From Diaporthe sp. PMI_573 (taxonomy: Eukaryota > Ascomycota > Sordariomycetes > Diaporthales > Diaporthaceae), in NCBI GenBank assembly GCA_021399435.1, contig JAJTUP010000038.1, positions 62,001 to 126,000 on the forward strand: a stretch of DNA of 64,000 nucleotides, read 5' to 3'. A program made the translations under genes and the position numbers. This document shows, piece after piece, positions 23,626 through 34,125 of this stretch (its first letter is position 1; each line of letters starts with the position of its first letter). The notes under the pieces were generated by a model. It saw only the letters and a list, made by a program, of their open reading frames with translations, searched no databases and had not been told where the DNA came from.

Positions 23626-24205
23626 GACGTGGAGCAGCCGGCAGAAGGGAACGAAGTTGATGGGTGACGCGTGTGTCAGTTAGGGGTTGCAAAAGGCCGT
23701 TGCTGATTGTTGGTGAAAGGGAGACGCGGTAGAGGTGCTGAGAGAGGTTGTTGGTTTCGACGAGGTTGCAGCTGCTTTGGGTGAAAATGCTCCTTCTAAA
23801 CACTGAGGGCCGTTCCTTCCACCTCACAGACGGGAGACAGCCCCACCCATTGGTGGTATTGTGACTGTTCAGGCAGCCAGAGGGTTCCTTCCCACAACGA
23901 AAGACAACGCAGGCTATCGATCTACGAGTACCTAGGTACCAAACATCTGCAGAGCCTGAAATGCGTCCTGTGTGCACGACTTCTCTAGAGGCGACCTCCC
24001 AAGCCTGGCCTTTCACTTGTCGACCAGCTCCAAACGGTCAGAGAATCTCCTCGTTGGTGTCATCACGCTGTAGCTCATCGCTTCATGCCCTGCCATGGAG
24101 AAGTGCTCCGCGAGCAGCGGGCTGGCTATTGATGGCGAATCATCGCATCTGCTACATGTACATTTGTAACCAGTATCGAACTTCCCAGCTTGGGGAACAG
24201 TCATA
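23626..24205. other. Intergenic, 580 bp
   Basis: The gap between two minus-strand genes, expected to hold the promoter of the GNAT/ankyrin gene. Overlapping open frames here are not recognisable. Confidence 0.35.
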
Positions 24206-27131
24206 TCAAATCAGCCTGATTTCTCTCGTTACCATCCTCTCGAAGTCCTGTTCCAACTCGCTGCCCACAAACGCCCCGTCTGATGCGTACAACCTTTCCA
24301 ATGCCTCGAATGCTTCCAAATTCACCCTAGGAACGGGTGGCTCCAGCCTACCGTCTGTTCCTGAAACATTCAAATCTTCCATCTCCTCTCCCAGCTTGTC
24401 AACATCTGCACCAGCAGAAGTATTTGCCCGCTCAACTTTATTCTCTGTCTCGACTTCGTTGGCATCTGAGCTGGTCTTGGCAGCATTAATAGAGACCGTG
24501 CTGGGAACATCTTGCTTTTCCTCCGCTTCGTTGATGGTGGAGCCCGGGAGTGGACTCTCGTCCTCAAGAGGAGCACTGGGACTATCCTCCGCGATTTCTT
24601 GACGTCGAGACTCTCGTTTGATACTCTCCCGCTTCATGTAGCTTTCCCCAAGCAGGCTTCGCAACTTTTCCCACAAGCCTGTGGATTCTGTACTCCCTTG
24701 TTTTGTCCCGCCAACGCCGCGGGCTCTATACAGCATCGGGAGACAGTGCAGTCCGCTGCAGCTCATGACGCCCTTCCTCCTGAAGATTGTGAGGTCGTCG
24801 TCGACCGGTTCGACCAGGAGCCCATTGATACTTGTCGAGGAGGTTTCATCGGGGCCGTCTACAGAAACTGGCAAGAAATACGCCGATACAGATTGTGGGC
24901 CGGAATTCTCAGTGAACGGTACGTCGAATGAGTACGTAAACGTATCCCTGTGTATATCCCTGTAGCCTGGATTATCAAAGGATCCCACCTCCATCCCTCC
25001 GTCGCCAATAGCCAGCTTGTGATTTTTGCCGCCTCCGACGGCCAACATGTACCAAGGCTTCGCCTCGTGGTCCGGCTTGATCTCGACGGGCCGCAGGTAG
25101 CATCTCAGGTCGATATATGCACCGCGGAGAGACGCGGTGGGCTCTGTTGGGATCACGGGCTCCGTCGTGATATTCAGGACCTCAATGGCCGAGAGCGAGG
25201 TCCCACGGGGGGCGAACCCCTTGATTGGTCCTTCGATGGAGAGCCAAGACCAAGAGGGAGCAACGTAGCCCTCCGACTCGATCCGCCCACTCGAATCAGC
25301 AGATTTCCAGAGCAAGCCCTGGGGTAGCAACGAGCGCCACATCCCGGCCACGTACTCGTCCCGAGGCAGCAGCGCCTGGAACTCCCGCGCCAGGCCCGAC
25401 AGCGCGACGGCCTTGTCGCCGACGTGGCTGAGCTTTTTCTCTGAGTACGACTGGCACAGCATGTCCCACGTGTTATAAGCCCTCTTCTCTTCCTCCGGGA
25501 TGCTGCCGCCGCCGCCGTCGTTACCCTTGTCGCCGCCGGTCAGGCCCTGGCCCTGGCCCTGATATTTCGGCCGGCCGCTAAATAACGTCGAAAGCGGCGC
25601 GCCGCGCGGGAACGTCTCGCACGCGAAATAGGGCCCCTCGGCGCAGCACTCCCACACGACCTCCCTGCTCGTGAAGTGCAGGACCCGCCGCGAAAGCTGC
25701 CTCTCCTGGAAGACCCACGCGCGCTTCGCCAGCGGGGCCTTGGTGATGGACTCGAACAGCCCCGTCGAGTCCGGGGTGAGCCAGTATTCACCACCGCCTC
25801 CCTCCTCCTTTTGGTCCGAGGGGGGACTGGCGGCGGACGCGCCTTGGTCCTGTAGTAAGTTCTGATGGCTGGGGCCGGCATCACCACTCAGCCGGAGGCG
25901 CATCGGGAACACGGCGAAGGGGTCCCTGTTGCGGAAGCAGCCCCAGCGGGCGTCGTTTGAGTCGTCGGCTGAGATGTTTAGGAGCGCGGACTTGTACACG
26001 CTGTACATCATTACTGCTTCGCGCTGCCAGTCCTCGGTGCTGTCCTGGATGATGCAGAGGGAGTCGATCCATAGCCAACGACCTGCGTGAGAACTGCGTT
26101 AGCTGTCCGCTTCCGCGAGAGTGATTTCAGATGGTTAGAGGCTGTAAGGGTGGGCTCAGCGACTGACACTTGAACCACTCAGCAACATCCAAAGCCTCCT
26201 TGAATGTCGTTGGAAGCAATGATACGTCCAACCCTGTGGCCTGTCTCTCGCTGGAATTCTCAACTGTCAAGACAGGTAGCGTTACAGAACCCCACGCTCC
26301 CCAGCAGTGACTTAGCGTCACATACTGCTTGCTAGAGAAAAACTCCTCTGGGTGATCACCGGTCAGAACAAGCCTGAGCTTCCCAGTCTCCCGCGCATGG
26401 TCAACATCCAGGAGGCGGGTCGGAAGCCAATCCCCTTGCACCTGGTTGCACCGGCCGTGCTTCCCATCCTCGTTGGCCTGGCAGATGGAGAGCCACTCGA
26501 CAGCCAGGTCCCGAGTCTGCTGCGACTCGGTGCTGCCGGACCGCTCAATACGAGAATCTAGTTCATCTTCTCTCCCGGTGAACAGGCCCCTCCCGTGCTC
26601 AGAGCACGGCCACATCTGCAGCTTGAGGAAGTTCCAGTAATTGTCCGTGGCGCGCGGGTGAGCGCAGTGCGTGAGTGCAAAATGGAGGCGCGACAGCTCC
26701 TTCCCGTCGTCAGACTGCCAGCACATCTCGACCCGGGACTGCCCGACAGACTCGAGCATGATCCTCTTGGTGCGGAGGTCCGACATGAGGAGCACGCACA
26801 GGTGGCAGCCCTCGTCGTCGCCCTGCTGCAGTGTGTCCGCGCCGTCGTGGAGCAGGCAGGCGGGCTGGAGGCCCTCTACGGCGTCGCGGCCGCCGGCCTC
26901 CCGGGTCTGGACGTAGTAGGAGAGGTACTCTAATGCGCTGCGGCAGGTGCTGCAGAGGTGTGACTTGGAGTCTACTGGTGCCTGGTGCGAGGGATCCCGC
27001 GTGTCGGGCGGCGGAATGACTACGAAGAGGTCGGCATCGTTAGTGTCCAGGGATTCGGAGGACATAAGGACGAAGGTGTTGATTTTGCTGTTGATCTTGA
27101 GGATCTCCTCCGAGGTCAGCCTGAATGCCAT
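24206..27131 (-). CDS. HET-domain protein, full length
   Basis: Two exons (27131-26168 and 26082-24206) join across an 85-nt intron (GTCAGT...CACGCAG) that splits a Cys codon within the HET core. The product is 946 residues. The N-terminal 260 residues carry the CSTC and GCHLC cysteines common before HET domains. The HET core runs about 270-450: YVTLSHCWG, LPTTFKEALDVAEWFK joined to RWLWIDSLCIIQDSTEDW, LNISADDSNDARWGCF, and RAWVFQERQLSRRVLHF. All three usual motifs are present. The C-terminal 150 residues are Ser/Glu-rich and low-complexity. HET proteins act in the cytosol to start incompatibility cell death. Intact in every frame, so probably functional. Confidence 0.93.
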
Positions 27132-28016
27132 CTTGGGCCTGTGGTAAGTTTGGTCAATGGCAAAGGTGGTGCATTAGGCTGAAGTTTTGAGAAGTTGGCA
27201 GTTCAGCTGAGACTATCCTTCAGTCGGGCTCAATCGAGTCTAACCAATCACTTTTGCGCATCATGGGAGCCTAACTGAAGGATTGCCTGAACTAGACGTG
27301 TCAGACTCGGACTATACTCTATTGCTCCACTCCTCATTGACTAATTTCGCTTTACTACTGATGTCTACCATTTAATGACAGAGAAAGCGAGTGTAATGCA
27401 GCCAGGAGTCAACTTGCATTCTTTATCACTGCAACATAGTTGGTGCAACTTGAGCTTGCATTGATGTGATTGATATTCCTTTTTAATCCTTGAAGTCCTT
27501 CCGAAAATGACAACAATAAAGTACTCCTGAAAGAGCCCACTTGATACAGTGCCAGCCATTCTGACTCTGATGCAAACTTCTCTTCCGACTTCTGAATCCC
27601 AGTCGACCTGCGGACCCATATAGGCGATAAACGTGAATGGCACACTTGCCGACGGGGATGGTCATGGTGCTGCTCTCGCCGGCGTGCTACTCTCTTTGCG
27701 ACGATGTCCTGACAGATCTCTATAAAAGCGACGTGGCACCCATTCTCATCGTAGGTGTCTGGTGTGTACTCAGTCAGCCGGGTCCTATCGGCGGAAGTGC
27801 GGCCGTGGTACTTGAGAACACAGGGCAGGATCTTCGCCGTCTCCTTCTCCTTGACGTTTGACGGGCCGCTCTTGACTTCGAGCTCCTGCCTAATAAGGCG
27901 GGTGATAGGGTAGTTGTCCGCTCCGTGATCCAAGTTCGCTTTTATGAGGTCGTCGATAAGCTCGCGTCGCCGCTTGTCGTCGGTCTTCGGACCTGTTGCC
28001 GTGGATGTTGCGCCAT
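27132..28016. other. Gap with possible extension of the F-box-like gene
   Basis: The minus strand is open from 28044 to 27409 in another frame than the end of the gene at 28017, and its first 110 residues look coding (TDDKRRRELIDDLIKANL, HVAFIEICQDIVAKR). A 41-nt GTGTCG...AACAG segment could splice the two together, but it is shorter than any other intron here. Either the F-box-like gene continues into this stretch or a remnant of its 3' part is left. Promoter elements of the HET gene should lie at 27132-27400. Confidence 0.4.
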
Positions 28017-29362
28017 CTATGGCAATCCGACACTGGCCTTCCAATCTAAGATCCTCCTCATCTCCGACAGAATCTCCTGGTCACCGGGGCGAAGATGATC
28101 AGCACGACGGATCACATTCTCAGCAAAATGGACATCCTCCTCCGCGAGTCGGTGTGCCTTAGCCCAACGATAAAGGAGCGTGGCTTGTTGGTCGTCACCG
28201 GCAGTCCAATTTGTGCCCAGAATCTTTCCCATCTGCATGGCGTCAGAGCAGGCTGAGAAAACCTGCGTCATCCACGTCATGAACGGGCCTTCCGGGTCGT
28301 CGCCCAACAGGCCTGTCTGCGTAACCTGGAGGTAGGCCTGAGCCCTGTTGCTCTGGATCTGGAACGCCACGTCGCTGAGGTGGTCTGTGTAGTCCGTTCC
28401 GATGGTCTCTACGAAGCCTGGCCACGCTCGGCGGTTCCTTGCTGCCAAGAGATTGGTGTTCGCAGCATTCCAATACACAAGTGCCGTGAGGGGGTCGCTC
28501 TCACGAAGAGCCTTTTCCCCACGACCGTTCCAGGAGATGAGCTTCTCAAGGAGTTTGCTCGGGGACGGGAGGGCTGGTTGACGCTTCATCGCCCTAACCA
28601 CGGCCTGGGCCAGGTCTGGATCAACGCTTCCCCTGATTCTGACGTGATCGAAACCGTGAAGCCTTGTGCATTGGGGCTTGAAGAGACGTTCCTGGAGACA
28701 CAAAGCATCAGTCCCTGGTTCTATCTAGACCATACAAAGAATATCGGCACAGAGACATGCCAAAGAATGTCAGGGGCTCGTACCTGGTTCGTGGGGTTGA
28801 GAAAGTCTGGGCTTAAGGTCGTGGTGAAGGGGTTGAGGATAGTGATCCTATGCCATGACTGGCCAGCAAAGCGGCGCGAATGGACGTCGACAAGGGCTAG
28901 GGCCTTGCAGAAGTCTGTGAGATCTTGGTGCAGTATGATGGCATCAAGTCGGACCCTTGAAGAGGAGCCCGGGTCTTCGGCGAATTTGATCAAGTGCTTC
29001 ATGACCACCAGGTCCTTGAAGAGGACGACGTTGTCACGACCCGTGGCGACTACAGGAATCTGCGAACGGACGAAAGCACCTGAAAGGAGGGTGGGATTTC
29101 TCGCAACCATCTGAATATATACAAACTTGTTTCCCTTAAGAAAAACTTGTTTGGCCTCCTGATAGATCATCCTGTTGGCACGGAGGATGTTTGGCTCAAC
29201 CTTGTGCGCCATCGTCTCGAGTCGAAGCTGCCGATCGGGAGTATTTGCAATACTGTGTCGGAATAGGCCTTGGCATGGCCACTCGCAAAGGATTGCGTGA
29301 TATATCGCATCACGAATCTCCCTTGGGAGATCCAACAGTCGAAATGGCTGGATGGTGGACAT
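28017..29362 (-). CDS. F-box-like fungal protein
   Basis: Two exons (29362-28784 and 28691-28017) flank a 92-nt intron (GTACGA...CTCCAG) and encode 417 residues. The N-terminus FRLLDLPREIRDAIYHAIL is the short F-box-like helix pair seen at the start of many fungal proteins of unknown role, followed by NILRANRMIYQEAKQVFLKG typical of that group. F-box proteins recruit substrates to SCF ubiquitin ligases, but the target is unknown. The second exon has helical segments without a named domain. The true C-terminus may lie further downstream through a very short intron, because coding-like sequence continues past the TAG at 28017. Confidence 0.7.
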
Positions 29363-31465
29363 GGCGAGCAGTAGACTGTTATAGAGAGATTTGAAGATTG
29401 CAGAGGTGTCTGATGATTGTCGAGGCGTTTGACGACTGTGGAGTTGTCAACCTGTATTGGTGTTTGTTGCGGACGAAAGTTCACGAGGAGAGTCTGTCAG
29501 GTAGATCTTCCCAAGCGATTAAGTAGTGCAAAGTCTAGATATATTCACTTAGAGAGCATCACTCGTGGACATCCAGTCTATAACTGTGATGGTGGTCCCA
29601 CCGCTTGGACCATGTATTCGTTGTCACTGAGTATGCTGGATTCAATTGAAGCTGTTACTCTCCAAGGTGAATTGCGAATTCACTCCCCACAGCCCTATGA
29701 GAGAGTATACCGCCCGGGAACCCCAGGGTAACAATGACCTGATACATAGAAGCCCATCGTTCCTCCTCTACCCAAGTGAGGCGTAAACAGGCTCGGAGAT
29801 ATGGCTGCAAATCTACTCTTCCCAACGTGATGGTCTACTATCTCGACAATGTTCCAGTGACAGTGCTGGCAGCTCGTAAGTGATGGGTTGCGTGCATAAT
29901 TAGACATTGGCTACGGGCATTCACTCCTGGTTTTGTCCATCGTTGGCGTGGACGCTAAATCTTGTAGAGTCATTTCAAGCACTGTGCACAAGCTTTGTGA
30001 TCAAGCAAATGATTGTAAGACGTGTTTGGAAGTGCTGAGGCCTGGATGTGGTGATTGTTGTTGTGGCAGTACAGCTGTTCAAGTTATATACTGCCTGCAA
30101 TGACTAATTGTCATGATAGCCCGACAAACGCTTTGATATCAGCTGGAAACGGGTGTCCTACAGTATCTCCAGACGAAAGTCGGCCTGAGAGATGGATGCG
30201 AGGTGCTGATGTCTGATTTGCAATGGGGCGGCGGGACGAGAAGAAAAGACATGGCCGGAATTTGAAGTATCTAATATTAAGGCGCTCTGCACTCGAGCAA
30301 ATGCTAATAGATCATGAGTTCCAGATGCTGATATACCCTCCCTATCCCAGGGTAGCCGTAGTAGGATATGAATACTTCCCTTAGAAGCACACTGAGCCTG
30401 TGGGTATTACATTATCTCTAGGGTACACCTTCCAATATGAAGCTCCTTTTCAGGACGTTAGGGATACAAAGCACTCGTCAAGGTGGTTGCGATAATTCTC
30501 AACCTTATGAGTGCCTCGAATAAGCATTGTCGTCACATGGATGCGACGCAGATTACGCCTTTGACTTGTAACACGTTGTGCATGTGCCTCAAATCCATGC
30601 ACGGTGCGTGAGCTAAAGCACATTTTCCTGGCCGTGATGGGCACGTCTTAATATTTCACTGTAGAGTGAGCAAAATGCATCAAAGATCGTGACAAGCCGC
30701 GGCATTCTACTGATTCTATACTTGGCCAGCAGACGGAATACCAGCTCGCATCAAAGAAGCGAACCAGCTTCCTCCACTCAAGTGGTCCGGCAAAGGCGGC
30801 ATACGTGCAAGTCATCCCATCTCGTAAGCAAAAAGCATGTGTACAACATCGAAGCCTGCAGAAATCCACAACCTTGGAATACCCCATAATCCGCTGGGTG
30901 AATCGATCGAGATGAGGTAGGCAGCAAGGATTCTGGGACATGGTGCATGGCCGATCAGCCGTTGTCCTTACCGAAAGCAGGCATAGCGCAGTCTGATGAT
31001 GCAGAGCGCATGGTGCGGTATTGCGTAGGCTGACGCTGGCACAGGTGGGCAAGCCCAGACTCCAAGGGCCAAGGGTCGTGTTCCCCACCCAGATGGGGCC
31101 CGAAGCCTTTGACGTCAGCCCTCGAGAGATCCTGTTTTTCTGTGGCCTGCTGATGCTGGGATAAATCAATGGCAGTGTCCTCGAGAAAGGCCTTCTCCTT
31201 GACCCGTTGCTTTAATTTTTGTCTATAGCTCTTTCAAACTTATCAGACTGCAACATAATCGTCATCTATAGAGATAGCCAGGAAGTGCAGCACTTATATC
31301 GTGGGATATATCCAGATCAAGGATACCTACGTCACCCCTGCCTTTATCAAGGCTTGAATCCTTATCACTTACACGACATCTTGAGATCCACGTTTCGGAT
31401 CCAGCAACCACCAGACCCATAACAACCACCTCGACCTCTGCAATCAAAACCACAAAACAGCCAAC
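29363..31465. other. Two-kilobase gap, no gene seen
   Basis: AT-richer than neighbouring gene blocks. A minus-strand open frame at 30648-31169 lacks domain features and is Cys/His-scattered, so it is probably chance. No terminal repeats, transposase-like sequence or RNA genes were recognised. The promoter of the NTF2-like gene should lie near 31,280-31,460. Confidence 0.4.
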
Positions 31466-32113
31466 ATGCCGCTGGGAGGTCTTGGAGGTCTCACCAAAGC
31501 AGCCAACGTCGGCGGGCTCACAGGAGGTCTCACCAACGGCGGCGGCGTCGGGCAGCTGACGCAGGGCCTCACAGGCGGGGGCGGGCTCGGCGACCTGACG
31601 GGCGGGCTCACGGGCGGCGGCGGCGGCGGCGGCAAGGTGGGCCACGGGTTCAACGGGGAGGCGTCGGACGTGAAGCAGTTCAGCGGGGCCAAGAAGCCCA
31701 AGGAGCGCAACACCATCGCCAAGCGCAACCTGGCCGACGCCATCGACTGCGAGACGCTGCTGTGGCGCGCCTACTGCGACGAGCCCGACTCGGTCCTCGA
31801 GTACATGGCCAAGGACTGCGTCGTCCTCGACCCCGTCACCCTGGGCACGTCGCACCCCGTCACCTACGAAGAGCTCGAGGAGAGGCTTAGGAAGGTCAAG
31901 CCCTGGTCTGCGTACAAGATCGACAAGGACACGAGGGTCGTCAGCCAGATCGGGCTTATGAGCATGTCCACCATGTGCAAGGTCACGCTGTACAGGATTG
32001 GCGACAGGAAGAAGGATAATGATCAGGTCGAGGCTGTCACGTCGGCTGTCTGGAGGCAGACTGCTGGCGCCGAGTGGGAGTGCTGCAGTATGTTGGTTGG
32101 ATATGCCGAGTAA
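31466..32113 (+). CDS. Gly-rich NTF2/SnoaL-like protein
   Basis: An intronless gene of 215 residues. Residues 1-55 are a Gly/Leu/Thr repeat (units like GGLTGGLTNGGG and GLTGGGGLGDLTGG). The remainder (about 80-215) resembles the NTF2-like/SnoaL cone fold: TIAKRNLADAIDCETLLWRA helix, DSVLEYMAKDCVVLDP, a middle helix, and strands ending in EWECCSMLVGYAE. Such folds serve as small-molecule binding pockets or isomerases; no catalytic residues are assigned. The Gly-rich head may be flexible or promote assembly. No signal peptide is seen. Confidence 0.75.
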   Translation: MPLGGLGGLTKAANVGGLTGGLTNGGGVGQLTQGLTGGGGLGDLTGGLTGGGGGGGKVGHGFNGEASDVKQFSGAKKPKERNTIAKRNLADAIDCETLLWRAYCDEPDSVLEYMAKDCVVLDPVTLGTSHPVTYEELEERLRKVKPWSAYKIDKDTRVVSQIGLMSMSTMCKVTLYRIGDRKKDNDQVEAVTSAVWRQTAGAEWECCSMLVGYAE

Positions 32114-32658
32114 TTGGTTTTCGGTGAGCGAAGTTGAAGGTGTCTTGAGCTGCACGCGTGTTGCATGGGTTTGCGCTTTATTCCAGGGTAATTGGCGTTT
32201 TGCACTGGTGGATAGGGGGTTCATGTATGTGTACGATGTCCAGAGGCGTAGATGACGTATGACGATTCATGAGATTTTACGCACTACAAGCCAGCAGTGC
32301 CCATACTTGTCAGTACGTACTTGACTTTAATGGACATTGATATTATGTTGTCAAAACCTGCCAAGAGCAGAGTCTTTATGCCAATCTCCGTATCTCCCAT
32401 AATGGCGTCGTGATTTCCGTTGTCGACGACGTTTGTCTCACCAATTTGACGACGTGCCTCATAGGCGCCGATCTCCCACCCCCTATTAGACTCTACTTGT
32501 GTAAGAAGCCCAAGGCCGTGCTTCACCTTGCTATAAGGCCTTCCGCTTTCGAGGTTCAGATGCCATGCATGCATCGGCATAAGATCGAGGTATGGAGAAA
32601 ACATCACTCTTCGCATCTCAAGAAAGGAGATACACTAATTCCGGCTCCCGAGACCCAG

Positions 32659-32976
32659 CTATTCGATCCACGAAATCTCGCACTGGGACTCGTCCCACGC
32701 CGACCAATCCATGAGTGCATGAACATAGCACTCACATACGATCTGCCAGTGATGGCCGATCGCGCGGCCGATGAACGGGACATTGGACCCTTGCAGCAGA
32801 ACGAGCCTATCTTTCACTCCGGTCTCCTTTGGGCACAAGGCAAGTTGACCCGTGTCAGTCTTTGCGAGGCGGCTATTATTCAGGTGCCAGAATGGCGGCA
32901 ACACGTCATTAAAAGATTTCATTGCAAAGCTCCCAATCACTCGGCGAACAAGGATGACTTGAATTGTCACCAGCAA
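32659..32976 (-). pseudogene. HET protein C-terminal relic
   Basis: About 105 codons on the minus strand match the end of the intact HET gene at 34126-36069. Shared blocks are DRLVLLQG.NVPF/Y, the segment before ECYVHA/ECFMYG and the final SWIE/LWIE. The HET core itself is absent: upstream the sequence runs into unrelated DNA and a carboxylesterase fragment on the other strand. It is a truncated paralogous copy of the neighbour and is unlikely to be functional. Confidence 0.8.
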
Positions 32977-33329
32977 TTCGAGCTTCGTCCCCAGTGTCGT
33001 TCGTTTGCTTCCTCCAGGAATGTATGTTCCGGTATCGCCTCATGTATTCACAATCCAATTCTCTCAGATTGGACATGCTCTGGGACTCTCCTCCCTGATC
33101 AGGCGTAATTGGAAAGTGCGAAAGTATACGTGGCGAGAGTTGTGCGCCACAACGAGTTCATACGACGTTCGGCAGTCGCAGAGTCCACCGATACTTCGTT
33201 GAGGCCACAAATGACTCGGAGCTCTTTGCACTGCAATTCTAGTTGTAGCAGCCGGCATGGAATGTCTATTAGAAATGGCCAACTTGATTGGCGTTGCGGG
33301 TTCCAAACAGAGCCAATACTTGTAATCGT

Positions 33330-33739
33330 TTGAAGCAACATGCCATCGGCTTCTCGGACGCCGTCGGCGTCACCTATTTCATCGAGGTCGCCTACGTCTT
33401 CTCCAACATCGGCGCGACGGCACCCCAGAGGCACACTCAGGTGGCGCACCTCATGTCGCGCTACTGGGCCAGCTTTATTGCTGATTCCGACCCGAACGGT
33501 GGAAAAGGTACGTTGATTTTCTCCTGTTTTGTTTATCTTCTTCCTCCTCTACCTCTTCTTGGCCATCTTGCTCACCATCCACAGTTGGTCCCAACTGGCC
33601 AGCCTATTCGCTCACTGAGCCACAACTGATGGCCTTGGACGTCAACAAGACCGCTCTGGCCACTCCAATTGCCGATACGTATCGGGCGGAGCAGATTCAG
33701 TATATCAACGATAACCTGGGACCCTTTGGCCGAAAGTAG
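33330..33739 (+). pseudogene. Type B carboxylesterase, C-terminal fragment
   Basis: The plus strand encodes a carboxylesterase type B C-terminus: GVTYFIEVAYVFSNIG, a VAHLMSRYWASFIADSDPNG helix, then, after a normal 77-nt intron (33508-33584, GTACGT...CACAG), GPNWPAYS and a stop at 33737-33739. The catalytic Ser and Glu regions and everything N-terminal are missing; sequence left of about 33,330 is unrelated. The intron remains well formed, so the truncation may be recent. Confidence 0.8.
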
Positions 33740-34125
33740 AAGACGTAGAGAATGCCAGTATTGCGTGGGCTTGGTAAGTCTCGCTGGTGCCCTTTGACTT
33801 ATTGGCGCTATTATGATATGAATTGGTCCCTATAAAGAAGTCCACTGTATTCACAAATATACTGTTATCGGCATTGTATACTATCGAACTCCGGATCTTT
33901 GAGCGTTTACCATTGTGTGAAGGGACCGCCTACTGCTTAATAAGTGTATGTGTACGGATGAAAAAATGAAACCACTCAATTCAAGGAGCGCTCCATGAGC
34001 AAACCTCAGGCTTCCCCCGACATTGATATATTTCTGCTGGCCATCCTAGCTGTCCACCTGCCACTTTCCCTATACTGCGGCGATGTTGGATGAGCTGAAG
34101 TTCCAGACAAGTCTAGGAAACAAAA
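33740..34125. other. Intergenic, nothing seen
   Basis: About 390 bp between the carboxylesterase fragment and the HET gene, with no supported feature. Confidence 0.4.

Noticed and set aside
30648..31169. Minus-strand open frame of 173 codons
   Set aside because: Composition is random-looking with scattered Cys and no family resemblance.
31262..32224. Minus-strand open frame of 320 codons
   Set aside because: It lies antisense to the NTF2-like gene, is driven by GC-rich codon bias, and shows no domain.
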